A DNA stretch of 64,000 nt, taken from positions 1-64,000 of the forward strand of contig NGFI01000014.1 of NCBI GenBank assembly GCA_002215645.1, given 5' to 3'. The DNA is from Gemmatimonadetes bacterium 2013_60CM_65_52. Its GTDB lineage: Bacteria; Gemmatimonadota; Gemmatimonadetes; Gemmatimonadales; Gemmatimonadaceae. The translations under genes and the position numbers were made by a program. Positions 34,766 to 41,846 of this stretch are shown piece by piece (within the stretch, counting starts at the first letter, position 1; each line of letters begins with the position of its first letter). Under the pieces are notes generated by a model. It had not been told where the DNA came from and made no database searches. It was given only the letters and a program-made list of their open reading frames with translations.

Positions 34766-34911
34766 ACCTCAACTTACATCGGTACGCGTCGGCCTGCTAG
34801 AAGGCTGGCGCAGTCATGTGATTTTAGGAGAGCGCAGTAACGGAATTGCCGTTACATCGGTGCGCGAAACATGGCACGAAGCTGCTTGCGGCTCGATTCC
34901 GGAGATAGGCA
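34766..34911. promoter_or_regulatory. Divergent control region of the casposon core operons
   Basis: 146 bp between two divergently transcribed HTH genes. A 15-bp direct repeat TTACATCGGT(A/G)CGCG occurs at 34774-34788 and 34852-34866, one copy near each gene. A 19-bp palindrome GTAACGGAATTGCCGTTAC lies at 34837-34855, overlapping the second repeat by 4 bp. These look like operators that one of the HTH proteins could use to set casposase and polymerase levels. Confidence 0.65.
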
Positions 34912-35139
34912 ATGGATCGGCACGACCCCCTCCTCAGTAGCGCCGATGCGGCGCGCATTCTCGATGTGACGCCCGCGTCCGTGCGCAACATGCAGAAACG
35001 CGGCGAGCTGGCCGTGGCGGAAATCACGGTGGGCGGAATTCACCTCTATCGCGGCAGCGAAGTCCGACGCCTCGCGACAATGCGCGACACGGCGAAGCGC
35101 GCGGCACGCGCACCAAACCGCGACGGCGGTCGGCGGTAG
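34912..35139 (+). CDS. Small HTH/excisionase-like protein, 75 aa
   Basis: MDRHDPLLSSADAARILDVTPASVRNMQKRGELAVAEITVGGIHLYRGSEVRRLA is a MerR/Xis-type winged-helix DNA-binding domain; the last 15 residues are basic. The position as first gene of the rightward operon next to operator-like repeats suggests a regulator or a recombination directionality factor. The next gene starts 3 bp after its stop. Confidence 0.75.
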   Translation: MDRHDPLLSSADAARILDVTPASVRNMQKRGELAVAEITVGGIHLYRGSEVRRLATMRDTAKRAARAPNRDGGRR

Positions 35140-35142
35140 TGC

Positions 35143-35685
35143 ATGCCCGCCAAGCGCACGACATCGGGCGGGAAGGCACCGCCAGCGCGAACGGACGCGC
35201 GCAGGAAGGCACGGACGGACCTGCGCGCGCAGCTCGCGCAGCAACGCAGCCTAGACGGGTTGCAGCGCATGCGCGCGCGTGGCCTCTCGCTCACCCAAGC
35301 GGCCGCGCAGGCGGGCACCACGCCACGCACGATGCAGCGCCATGTCGGCCGCGCACTCAAGAAGCGCGACGACGGCCGGTTTGCCCCGACCACATGGGAC
35401 CGCATTCCACGCACGATGCGATTCCTCACGGAGAACGGTGTGATCGACCTGATTCTTCGCGATTCGCGCGCGGCTAGTGACCTCGCGCGGTATATGGGCG
35501 CGGTCGATCAGTTCTTGAAAACGGGGGATCAGGGGCCGCTCGCGGCGTTTCGCGGCAAGTCCGTGAAGTCCGGCAAAACCGCGCACGCCTACGTCACGAA
35601 TCCGAGCACGCTGGAACGCCTCGCCTATGCAGGCGAAGTGGCTTTTGAAGACCTCTACGCGCTCACGACTGGGGAAACGAAATGA
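35143..35685 (+). CDS. HTH protein, 180 aa
   Basis: A basic N-terminal 45 residues precede a helix-turn-helix (MRARGLSLTQAAAQAGTTPRTMQRHVGRAL, about 50-80). The C-terminal half (VIDLILRDSRAASDLARYMGAVDQFLKTGDQGPLAAFRGKSVK) is of unknown type. It lies between the Xis-like and HNH genes, with 3-bp and 4-bp junctions to them. Its location suggests a role in end recognition, replication or regulation of the element. Confidence 0.65.
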   Translation: MPAKRTTSGGKAPPARTDARRKARTDLRAQLAQQRSLDGLQRMRARGLSLTQAAAQAGTTPRTMQRHVGRALKKRDDGRFAPTTWDRIPRTMRFLTENGVIDLILRDSRAASDLARYMGAVDQFLKTGDQGPLAAFRGKSVKSGKTAHAYVTNPSTLERLAYAGEVAFEDLYALTTGETK

Positions 35686-36119
35686 CCGCGCCGGCACGCG
35701 ACCCGATTGCGAGCGAAGCACGCCGCGCGAAACGCGAGCGCCTACTCGGAGACAGTCCCGCGTGCGTGCGATGTGGGCTGGCAGAGATTGACAGCCTCAT
35801 CGCGGTCAAGCGCGGGGTGCTCGAAGCGCATCACGTGGTCGGCCGCGCCAATGATGAAGACTTGACGGTCGCTCTGTGCCGGAACTGTCATGCGGTCGTA
35901 ACCGAGCGCTATCGGGACGCGGGCGTGTCGCTCAACCGTCCGCCGACCGTACTCCATCAGCTCGCGGCGATCCTGCGCGCGCAAAGCGCGCTCCTCATCG
36001 ACCTTGGCCACCGCGGCGTACTCCTAGCTGATGCGCTGTGTCAGCTCATTGCGCTGCTCGATCGCGAATTTCCGAGCTGGCGCGCCATCGCGCGCGTGGT
36101 CACATGGCGCGCGCGCTGA
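35682..36119 (+). CDS. HNH endonuclease
   Basis: A 145-aa protein whose residues 28-70 form an HNH module with zinc Cys pairs: CVRC at 28-31, then LEAHHVVGRAND (catalytic His50/51), then CRNCH at 66-70. HNH nucleases accompany cas1 and polB in most casposons, although their job (donor nicking, target choice or competition) is not settled. It overlaps the HTH gene by 4 bp and the polB start by 16 bp. Confidence 0.9.
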   Translation: MTAPARDPIASEARRAKRERLLGDSPACVRCGLAEIDSLIAVKRGVLEAHHVVGRANDEDLTVALCRNCHAVVTERYRDAGVSLNRPPTVLHQLAAILRAQSALLIDLGHRGVLLADALCQLIALLDREFPSWRAIARVVTWRAR

Positions 36120-39115
36120 TTCCAGACGCGGCATCGACCGCGCCGACGCTCATTCCGGTCGCCCTGCGCGCGCACACGGTGCGCGGCACAGACACGGGAC
36201 CGGACGCGCCGTCGAGCGCGCGCGCTGAGGCTGCACTCGACGTCCCAAAGCGTGCACGCACGGGGCGCGCGGAACCGCGCTGGCCGCGTCACGTGCTCGT
36301 GTTCGATACCGAAACCACGACGGACGCGCGCCAGTCGCTCACGTTCGGCAGTTACCGGGTCTCGCGCTGGCAATCGGGGGGCTCGCTCGTGCTCATTGAG
36401 GAGGGACTCTTTCACGCGGACGACCTCGCGACCGCGCAGCCGGACGCACTGCGTGAACTGGACGCGTACGCGACAGCGCGCGGCGTGACGTTGCTGACGC
36501 GCCGTCAATTTATGACGCGCGTGTTCAAGCCAGTCGCCATTGACCTGCGCGGGATGGTCGTCGCGTTCAACCTCCCATTTGACCTGTCCCGAATTGCAAT
36601 TGAATCGGGCGACGCGCGCAACAAGTTTCGGGGCGGGTTTTCGTTCACGCTGTGGGATTATCAGGACGCAGCCACGGGCGAATGGCGCGAGCATCCCTAT
36701 CGGCCGCGCATCTGCGTGAAAAGCCTCGACAGCAAGCGCGCCTTTATTGGCTTTTCACGACCAATGACCACGGGCGAACCCAACGCGCGCGCCTTTCGCG
36801 GGCATTTTCTGGACGCGCGCACGCTCGCGTTCGCGCTCAGTGCGAAAAGCCATAGCCTCGCGTCCGCGTGCGCGACGTTCGGCGTGGCGCACGGCAAGTT
36901 GACCGTTGAGGAGCACGGGCGCGTCACGGCCGACTACATCGACTATAATCGGCGCGATGTGCTGGCCACGGAAGAACTACTGGTGACACTGCGCGTCGAA
37001 TTTGACCAGCTCGGCCTCTCCCTCGCCCCAATGCGCGCGTATTCGCCCGCGTCCATTGCCAAGGCGAATTTGCGCGCGTTCGGGATTCGACCGCTTCGGA
37101 CCAAAGCGCCCGGCATTTCGGACGCGGAATTCGGCCGGTGCATGACCGCGTTTTATGGCGGGCGCGCGGAATGCCGGATTCGGCGCGTCCCGGTGCCGGT
37201 CGTGACGGTCGATTTCCGGTCCATGTACCCGACCGTGAATTGTCTGCTCGATTTGTGGCGCGTAGTGACGGCTGCCCGCATCACGTTTCGTGACTGCACC
37301 GACGAGTTTCGCGCGCTGGTCGCGGCCGCGTCATTGGACGCGGCGTTTGATCCGGCAACCTGGCCGCGTTTGTGTTGCTTTGCGGAGATCGAACCGGACG
37401 ATGATATCCTGCCCGTGCGTGGGAAATACGCACAGACGCGCGAGGGGCTGAATATTGGCGTCAATCGCCTCACGTCGCCCGTCCCGATGACCTATGCCGG
37501 GCCGGACGTGTACGCGTCCGCCCTATTGACCGGCAAAGCGCCGCGCATTCGGCACGCGTGGCAATTGTGCGGCGAGGGCACGCAGGACGATTTACGCCCG
37601 GTCGCGCTTGCGGGCAGAATTCCGGTGAATCCGCGCGAAATGGATTTCTTTCGCACGGTCATTGAGGAACGCGTACGCGTGAAATCATCGGCCGACTATC
37701 CGCCCGCCGAGCGCGACCGCATTGCGCAGCTCCTCAAGATTGTCGCGAATAGCGGGAGTTACGGCATTTTCGCCGAAATGAACCGCGACGAATTAGCGTG
37801 CGACGACACGGAAACGGTCACGGTATTCGGCCATACCGCGCCATTTGCGCAGCAAACGACCGCGCCAGAGAACAGCGGCGAATTCTGCTTCCCGCCCGTG
37901 GCCGCGCTCATTGTGGCCGCTGCGCGGCTCATGCTCGCGCTCTTGGAACGGTGCGTCACCGACCGCGGCGGAACGTACGCGTTCTGTGACACCGATTCGA
38001 TGGCCATTGTTGCGACCGAACGCGGTGAATTGATCGAATGCGAGGGCGGAATGGCCGACGTGACTGACCGCATGGAAGCGGTGCGCGCGCTGTCGTGGTC
38101 GGACGTGCACGCCATTCAAGCACAATTTGACGCGCTCAATCCGTACGACCCGCGCGTCATTCCGACCATTTTGAATATTGAGGACCTGAATTATTCCAGC
38201 CGGGGACAGCGCGCGATATACGCGTATGTCGTGTCTGCGAAACGCTATGCGCTCTATTCACGGACCGACACGGGCGAAATTCAGCTCGAAAAATGCTCGG
38301 AGCACGGCCTTGGGCACCTATTGAGCCCATTACCGAAGGGAAGCGCTGAGAAATGGCCGGATATGCTCTGGAACATCATCTTCCACCGGGAATTCGGGCT
38401 GCCGTGCGAAAGCCCGCAATTCCTCAATTATCCGGCCATTTCGCGCATTTCGGTCAGCACGCCGCGCTATTTTCGCGGGTTTCTGCGCAATTGGGCGGAA
38501 TTGGAATATTCGGCGCGTATTAAGCCGTTCGGCTTCTTGGTGAGCGCGCACGTGGCGCGCTTCGGACATCCGGCGGGCGTAAATGCGCGCGCGTTTCATT
38601 TGGTCGCGCCATTTACGGCCAATCCGAAAGAATGGGCGCGCCAGTTGTGGACGGACACGTATTCCGGGGCGGAATACGCCATTTCGACCAGCCTGACCGT
38701 TCGACCGGGTGTGGTGCGCGTCCGGTCATTCGCGGACGTCCTGGCGGAATTCCTCGCCCACGGCGAAGTCAAGAGCGCGACCGCGAGGGGCGAACCTGCG
38801 GGCGCGAGTGCGCGCGGGCTGCTATTCCGACGTCACATCATGCCAAGCGAGCTGCGACTCATTGGCAAGGAATCGAACGCCCTTGAGGCAGCGGGAGCGG
38901 GACTCATTGGCGATTGGGACCGCATTCTGAGCACGTACGGCGACCGAACGACCACCAACGCACCGCCGATAGAACTACTTACTGCGGCGTCTGCGGCGAC
39001 ACTCGCGAAGGCATGGAATGTGAGCGTCCGAACGGTGCGAGAGTGGCGCAGAAATCGCCGCGAAACAACCTCTCCGGTAGCGACAGCTAGCGTCCTTGAG
39101 CTTCAGAGCAGATGA
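36104..39115 (+). CDS. Family B DNA polymerase of the casposon
   Basis: A 1003-aa replicative polymerase. Proofreading motifs: Exo I FDTETT (Asp68/Glu70), Exo II NLPFD (Asn156/Asp160), Exo III YNRRD (Tyr281/Asp285). Polymerase motifs: A DFRSMYP (Asp370), B KIVANSGSYG (Lys545, Tyr553), C YAFCDTDS (Asp629/Asp631). All catalytic residues are present. A C-terminal HTH-like tail (TLAKAWNVSVRTVREWRRNRR) follows. About 165 residues between motifs A and B leave room for a TPR-type insertion, but protein priming cannot be settled by eye. The ATG at 36104 keeps the HNH overlap at 16 bp; an earlier in-frame ATG at 36038 would overlap by 82 bp. Ile is often ATT here, unlike the ATC-rich host genes. Confidence 0.92.
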   Translation: MARALIPDAASTAPTLIPVALRAHTVRGTDTGPDAPSSARAEAALDVPKRARTGRAEPRWPRHVLVFDTETTTDARQSLTFGSYRVSRWQSGGSLVLIEEGLFHADDLATAQPDALRELDAYATARGVTLLTRRQFMTRVFKPVAIDLRGMVVAFNLPFDLSRIAIESGDARNKFRGGFSFTLWDYQDAATGEWREHPYRPRICVKSLDSKRAFIGFSRPMTTGEPNARAFRGHFLDARTLAFALSAKSHSLASACATFGVAHGKLTVEEHGRVTADYIDYNRRDVLATEELLVTLRVEFDQLGLSLAPMRAYSPASIAKANLRAFGIRPLRTKAPGISDAEFGRCMTAFYGGRAECRIRRVPVPVVTVDFRSMYPTVNCLLDLWRVVTAARITFRDCTDEFRALVAAASLDAAFDPATWPRLCCFAEIEPDDDILPVRGKYAQTREGLNIGVNRLTSPVPMTYAGPDVYASALLTGKAPRIRHAWQLCGEGTQDDLRPVALAGRIPVNPREMDFFRTVIEERVRVKSSADYPPAERDRIAQLLKIVANSGSYGIFAEMNRDELACDDTETVTVFGHTAPFAQQTTAPENSGEFCFPPVAALIVAAARLMLALLERCVTDRGGTYAFCDTDSMAIVATERGELIECEGGMADVTDRMEAVRALSWSDVHAIQAQFDALNPYDPRVIPTILNIEDLNYSSRGQRAIYAYVVSAKRYALYSRTDTGEIQLEKCSEHGLGHLLSPLPKGSAEKWPDMLWNIIFHREFGLPCESPQFLNYPAISRISVSTPRYFRGFLRNWAELEYSARIKPFGFLVSAHVARFGHPAGVNARAFHLVAPFTANPKEWARQLWTDTYSGAEYAISTSLTVRPGVVRVRSFADVLAEFLAHGEVKSATARGEPAGASARGLLFRRHIMPSELRLIGKESNALEAAGAGLIGDWDRILSTYGDRTTTNAPPIELLTAASAATLAKAWNVSVRTVREWRRNRRETTSPVATASVLELQSR

Positions 39116-39981
39116 ACTCCGTAAATACTCGCATTGCCAAGGACCTCTGGGACTCAATTGCGTCCCACTTCCAGTTCAAGGAGCCGGCCCGCTATCTGGC
39201 TCACTACACGACCGCCACTGCCGCCACGCAGATTCTTCAGACCGGCCAGCTGTGGGCCACCGATACAGCCACGTTTGATCCCCGCCATGTTGAAGGACAT
39301 CGGCAGTTATTCGCCGCCGAAGCCGTGCGTTTGTATCGAAAAACGGGACCGGAGCCGAACGCTCCGTTTCGCAAGGCGCTGTCCGACCAGTTCTCAGATC
39401 CCGTCTTGGCCCCAAGATTCTTTGCCGCCTGCCTAAGCGTGGATACCGATTCTCCGCACATGTGGCGGACGTACGGGGACGACGGCAACGGCGTAGCACT
39501 CATTATTGACTCGCAACTGGTCAACCGCGACCTCAAAGTCATTGCTGCCCCGTGTATCTACGCGCCCTCCGCGCAGCTGGACCTGTTCGCAAACCTAATG
39601 GAACGGTGTGATGCTCTCTCGGTCAGCCTCCCCGCCGAGGAAAGGGCCGAGCTCCTTCCCCACGCCACGGCACTCGCCAACATGCTTCTTCAGGCCTATA
39701 AGCACCTGTACTTGAGTCCCGAACGTGAATGTCGGTATGTGTACATGGAACACGATGGGCAGTCGTATCCACGTCTAGACGCTCCGCATCCTGAGCGTAG
39801 AGCCTTGCCGCTGGTAGGGGCCGGAACGACTAGTCCCTTCGTCTGTGCGGTTTCAGGCCCGCGTCGCACCGACGAAATCGATGCCGACTTTCGAGAGCGG
39901 CTTTGTTCAGCTGGCTATTCAAACATGCCCGTAACAAGTTCGACCGTTGACATGGCCAGCCTCACCGCAAGCGAGGACTAA
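39112..39981 (+). CDS. DUF2971-like protein (casposon)
   Basis: A 289-aa protein with the DUF2971 pattern: RYLAHYTTATAATQILQTGQLWATDTATFDPRHVEG near residue 27, then FFAACLSVDTDSPHMWRTYGDDGNGVALII near 103, and YLSPERECRYVYM later. The family is of unknown activity and is frequent in mobile and defence-related loci. The ATG overlaps the polB stop (ATGA), so it is produced with the polymerase and is not loosely attached cargo. Confidence 0.75.
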   Translation: MNSVNTRIAKDLWDSIASHFQFKEPARYLAHYTTATAATQILQTGQLWATDTATFDPRHVEGHRQLFAAEAVRLYRKTGPEPNAPFRKALSDQFSDPVLAPRFFAACLSVDTDSPHMWRTYGDDGNGVALIIDSQLVNRDLKVIAAPCIYAPSAQLDLFANLMERCDALSVSLPAEERAELLPHATALANMLLQAYKHLYLSPERECRYVYMEHDGQSYPRLDAPHPERRALPLVGAGTTSPFVCAVSGPRRTDEIDADFRERLCSAGYSNMPVTSSTVDMASLTASED

Positions 39982-40553
39982 CCAGATGATCTCGTTGATT
40001 TGAATACGAGTCGCACAGAGGTAACACCCTTGAGGCAGCCATTCGGCGCGCTCGGCGAATCCCGCTCAGAAGTGTCAGCGCCGGCCGCTCGAAAGGGGCG
40101 AGGGCGTCGGGGGGGCAATCACCACCAGCCGACCGCGGGCCAGAGCACGCGGACGTGTCGCGAGGGGTAGCCCTTCGCAGACCGAGAGAATCGCGTCTTT
40201 CCAATCGCCTGTGCGACGACGGTCGAGACGCCTGCCACAGCACGAGCAAAATAGAAATATTCCGCCTTTACCCTCCCCCTGCTCCCACGCGTGATGTTTG
40301 CGTCTCACGAGTCGCCTCCGGGTCATGCAACCGAGAATGCGAGCGCGGAGCGCACGGGGCTACAGCGTATACATAGCACCGTCAGCCTTACCCTCCGCGT
40401 GGCCGGGGGGGGGGGGGTGCTGGGGTGAAGCCGTCAGGGGTTGTGTGTTTTTCTGGGTCTTGTTGCCTAGCGGTCTGTCCGCGACCTCCGTCTATTCCCA
40501 AGCGACAGCAGCAGCACAGCTCCATTCCAAGGTGTTTTTCTCGGGAGGGTACG
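39982..40553. other. Casposon spacer with poly-G tract and TIR-like motif
   Basis: 572 bp without a secure gene. A minus-strand frame at 40075-40326 has a Cys cluster (FLFCSCCGRRLD) but no clear ribosome site. At 40405-40417 there are 13 consecutive G residues, followed by TGCTGGGGTGAAG at 40418-40430. The G-run and GGGGTGAAG echo the inner part of the right terminal repeat (GGGGGGGTGAAG, 41561-41572), suggesting a former or duplicated element end. Confidence 0.5.
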
Positions 40554-41492
40554 GTGTCTCGGTCCCGCGCGGTCCTCGCGCTCGCAACGTCCGTGGCGCT
40601 GGTTGCCGCGGCCTGCACAAAGGCCTCCCCGGACGCTGGCGCGGTCAGCGAAGGCCCGCACATCTCGCTCGATACCGCTAAAGTCCGGGAGCTTCGAGCG
40701 GAACGGAAGATGACGGATTCGGCGTTGAGCCTTCCCGATACCGCGAAGGGCGAGCATGCTGCGCGTGAGTTCGTCGCTCTGCTTAAGCCACTGCGACTCA
40801 TCGAGGCACAGGAGACGCTCGGGCGGCTCGGCTACGGGATCGCGATTTCCGGTGAGCTCGACGCACCAACTCGGCGCGCGTTCAGGGAGTTCGCCCGGCG
40901 CCATGGCGTGCCACTGACAGATTCGCTCTCCGCTGAGATGGAACTCGCACTTAAGTACTCCTCAGATCGTTCGTTCGTGCCATTTGCGCTCCACGATCTA
41001 ACAGTCTGGACAAGCAACTGGACGGCGCCTAGCTACGGAAGCGTTCATGCGCAGGGCACTTGGTCGCCAGCCGATCCCCCGCGGCAAACCTCAAGCATCT
41101 GGTGCTACCACGATCTTCGCGTGTGCCGCGAAACGGTCGCCTACGTCCTCATGGGAAACTTGTACACCGATGAGATTGAGTACACCGTGGAGTTGTGGGA
41201 CAACGAAGAATTGACGGCACGCAGCAACAGCACGTGCATGAGCGACAAGCTGACCATCAACCGATCTCAGGAGTCGTTGGTCCTCGTGCGCAGCGCCCGT
41301 GGTGCCGATCTCGAGTTCTGTGTCCGCACCCGATCCGCCAACCGGGAGTCCGTCTCGCGACTAGTCGATGGCCGGACGGTTACGGACTCACTGAACTACG
41401 AGGGGATGAAGTTCATTCGCCTTGGGCCGAAGGCGGCAACGCTGCTGCGCAAGGTTCAGCAAATGAGCAAGGCGACAGACGGGAAGAGGTGA
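40554..41492 (+). CDS. Lipoprotein with peptidoglycan-binding-like domain (casposon cargo)
   Basis: A 312-aa protein. The GTG at 40554 follows GGGAGG by 5 bp and opens a lipoprotein signal (VLALATSVALVAAAC, Cys near residue 20). Residues 75-120 (LIEAQETLGRLGYGIAISGELDAPTRRAFREFARRHGVPLT) form a PG_binding_1-like helical unit; the C-terminal part is beta-rich with two Cys pairs. It resembles chromosomal secreted genes of this organism more than transposon genes, and is the last gene before the right end. A role in element biology is not evident. Confidence 0.75.
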   Translation: MSRSRAVLALATSVALVAAACTKASPDAGAVSEGPHISLDTAKVRELRAERKMTDSALSLPDTAKGEHAAREFVALLKPLRLIEAQETLGRLGYGIAISGELDAPTRRAFREFARRHGVPLTDSLSAEMELALKYSSDRSFVPFALHDLTVWTSNWTAPSYGSVHAQGTWSPADPPRQTSSIWCYHDLRVCRETVAYVLMGNLYTDEIEYTVELWDNEELTARSNSTCMSDKLTINRSQESLVLVRSARGADLEFCVRTRSANRESVSRLVDGRTVTDSLNYEGMKFIRLGPKAATLLRKVQQMSKATDGKR

Positions 41493-41560
41493 TGAACGGG
41501 TGCCAATCGAGCGACGGTCCGCTGCCGACCGAGCGGCGGCAAAAGAGCAGATTTGTGTGA

Positions 41561-41597
41561 GGGGGGGTGAAGTTGGCGGGGGCTTATCTCTTAACCC
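41561..41597 (-). repeat. Casposon right terminal inverted repeat
   Basis: Its reverse complement starts GGGTTAAGAGATAAGC and ends ACTTCACCCCCCC, matching 29954-29990 at 31 of 37 positions. Confidence 0.92.
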
Positions 41598-41611
41598 CTC
41601 AACGCCATCGC
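41598..41611 (+). repeat. Casposon target-site duplication, right copy
   Basis: CTCAACGCCATCGC, identical to 29940-29953. It lies in the same reading frame of the methylase as the left copy (Leu-Asn-Ala-Ile-Ala). Confidence 0.92.
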
Positions 41612-41846
41612 GGAGCCGGCGCGCGGTGGCTGGCATCGCTACCTCGCGTGGACGATGTCACTTCTTCCCCTTCCCGCGGACTGGGACCGGGCCCGCGAGC
41701 TGTTGGCGCCTCTCGCGGAACGCGCCATCGGTGGAGCACCGCCCACGGACGCCGAACTGCTGAGCGCCACATGCCGCGCGTATCGGCTGCATTCAGCTCA
41801 TGTGGCGCCCCTTCTCGCGTGGTGCCATCACCCGCCGATCGGCTGA
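41612..41846 (+). pseudogene. Severed C-terminal tail of the methylase
   Basis: From the end of the right target copy the methylase frame continues for 77 codons to a TGA at 41844: EPARGGWHRYLAWTMSLLPLP, then a helical tail ending CHHPPIG. The EPARGGxxRYLxWTxxLLPxP block is a usual end-region of these methylases, which confirms the reconstruction. Without the 5' part it has no start with a ribosome site; an internal ATG at 41655 exists but its translation is doubtful. Confidence 0.88.

Larger units (their letters stand above)
29954..41597. mobile_element. Casposon (Cas1-encoding self-synthesising transposon)
   Basis: 11,644 bp bounded by 37-bp terminal inverted repeats beginning GGGTTAAGAGA and flanked by a 14-bp direct duplication. 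It carries solo cas1, polB, an HNH nuclease and several HTH proteins, the defining gene set of casposons (established for archaeal and some bacterial elements). Casposases integrate the excised element by a reaction like CRISPR spacer insertion. Removing it plus one target copy restores the methylase frame exactly, which independently proves the boundaries. Layout: cargo (30108-32218), HTH-cas1 leftward (34765-32298), HTH-HTH-HNH-polB-DUF2971 rightward (34912-39981), lipoprotein (40554-41492). All core frames are intact, so it may be active. Confidence 0.93.

Noticed and set aside
36038-36103. Earlier polB start at 36038
   Set aside because: It would overlap the HNH gene by 82 bp and add a sequence with no conserved character; the ATG at 36104 gives a 16-bp overlap in line with the other gene junctions.
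40075-40326. Minus-strand ORF with CSCCGRRLD cluster as a zinc-finger gene
   Set aside because: No ribosome site, isolated position and composition consistent with chance; described only as spacer content.
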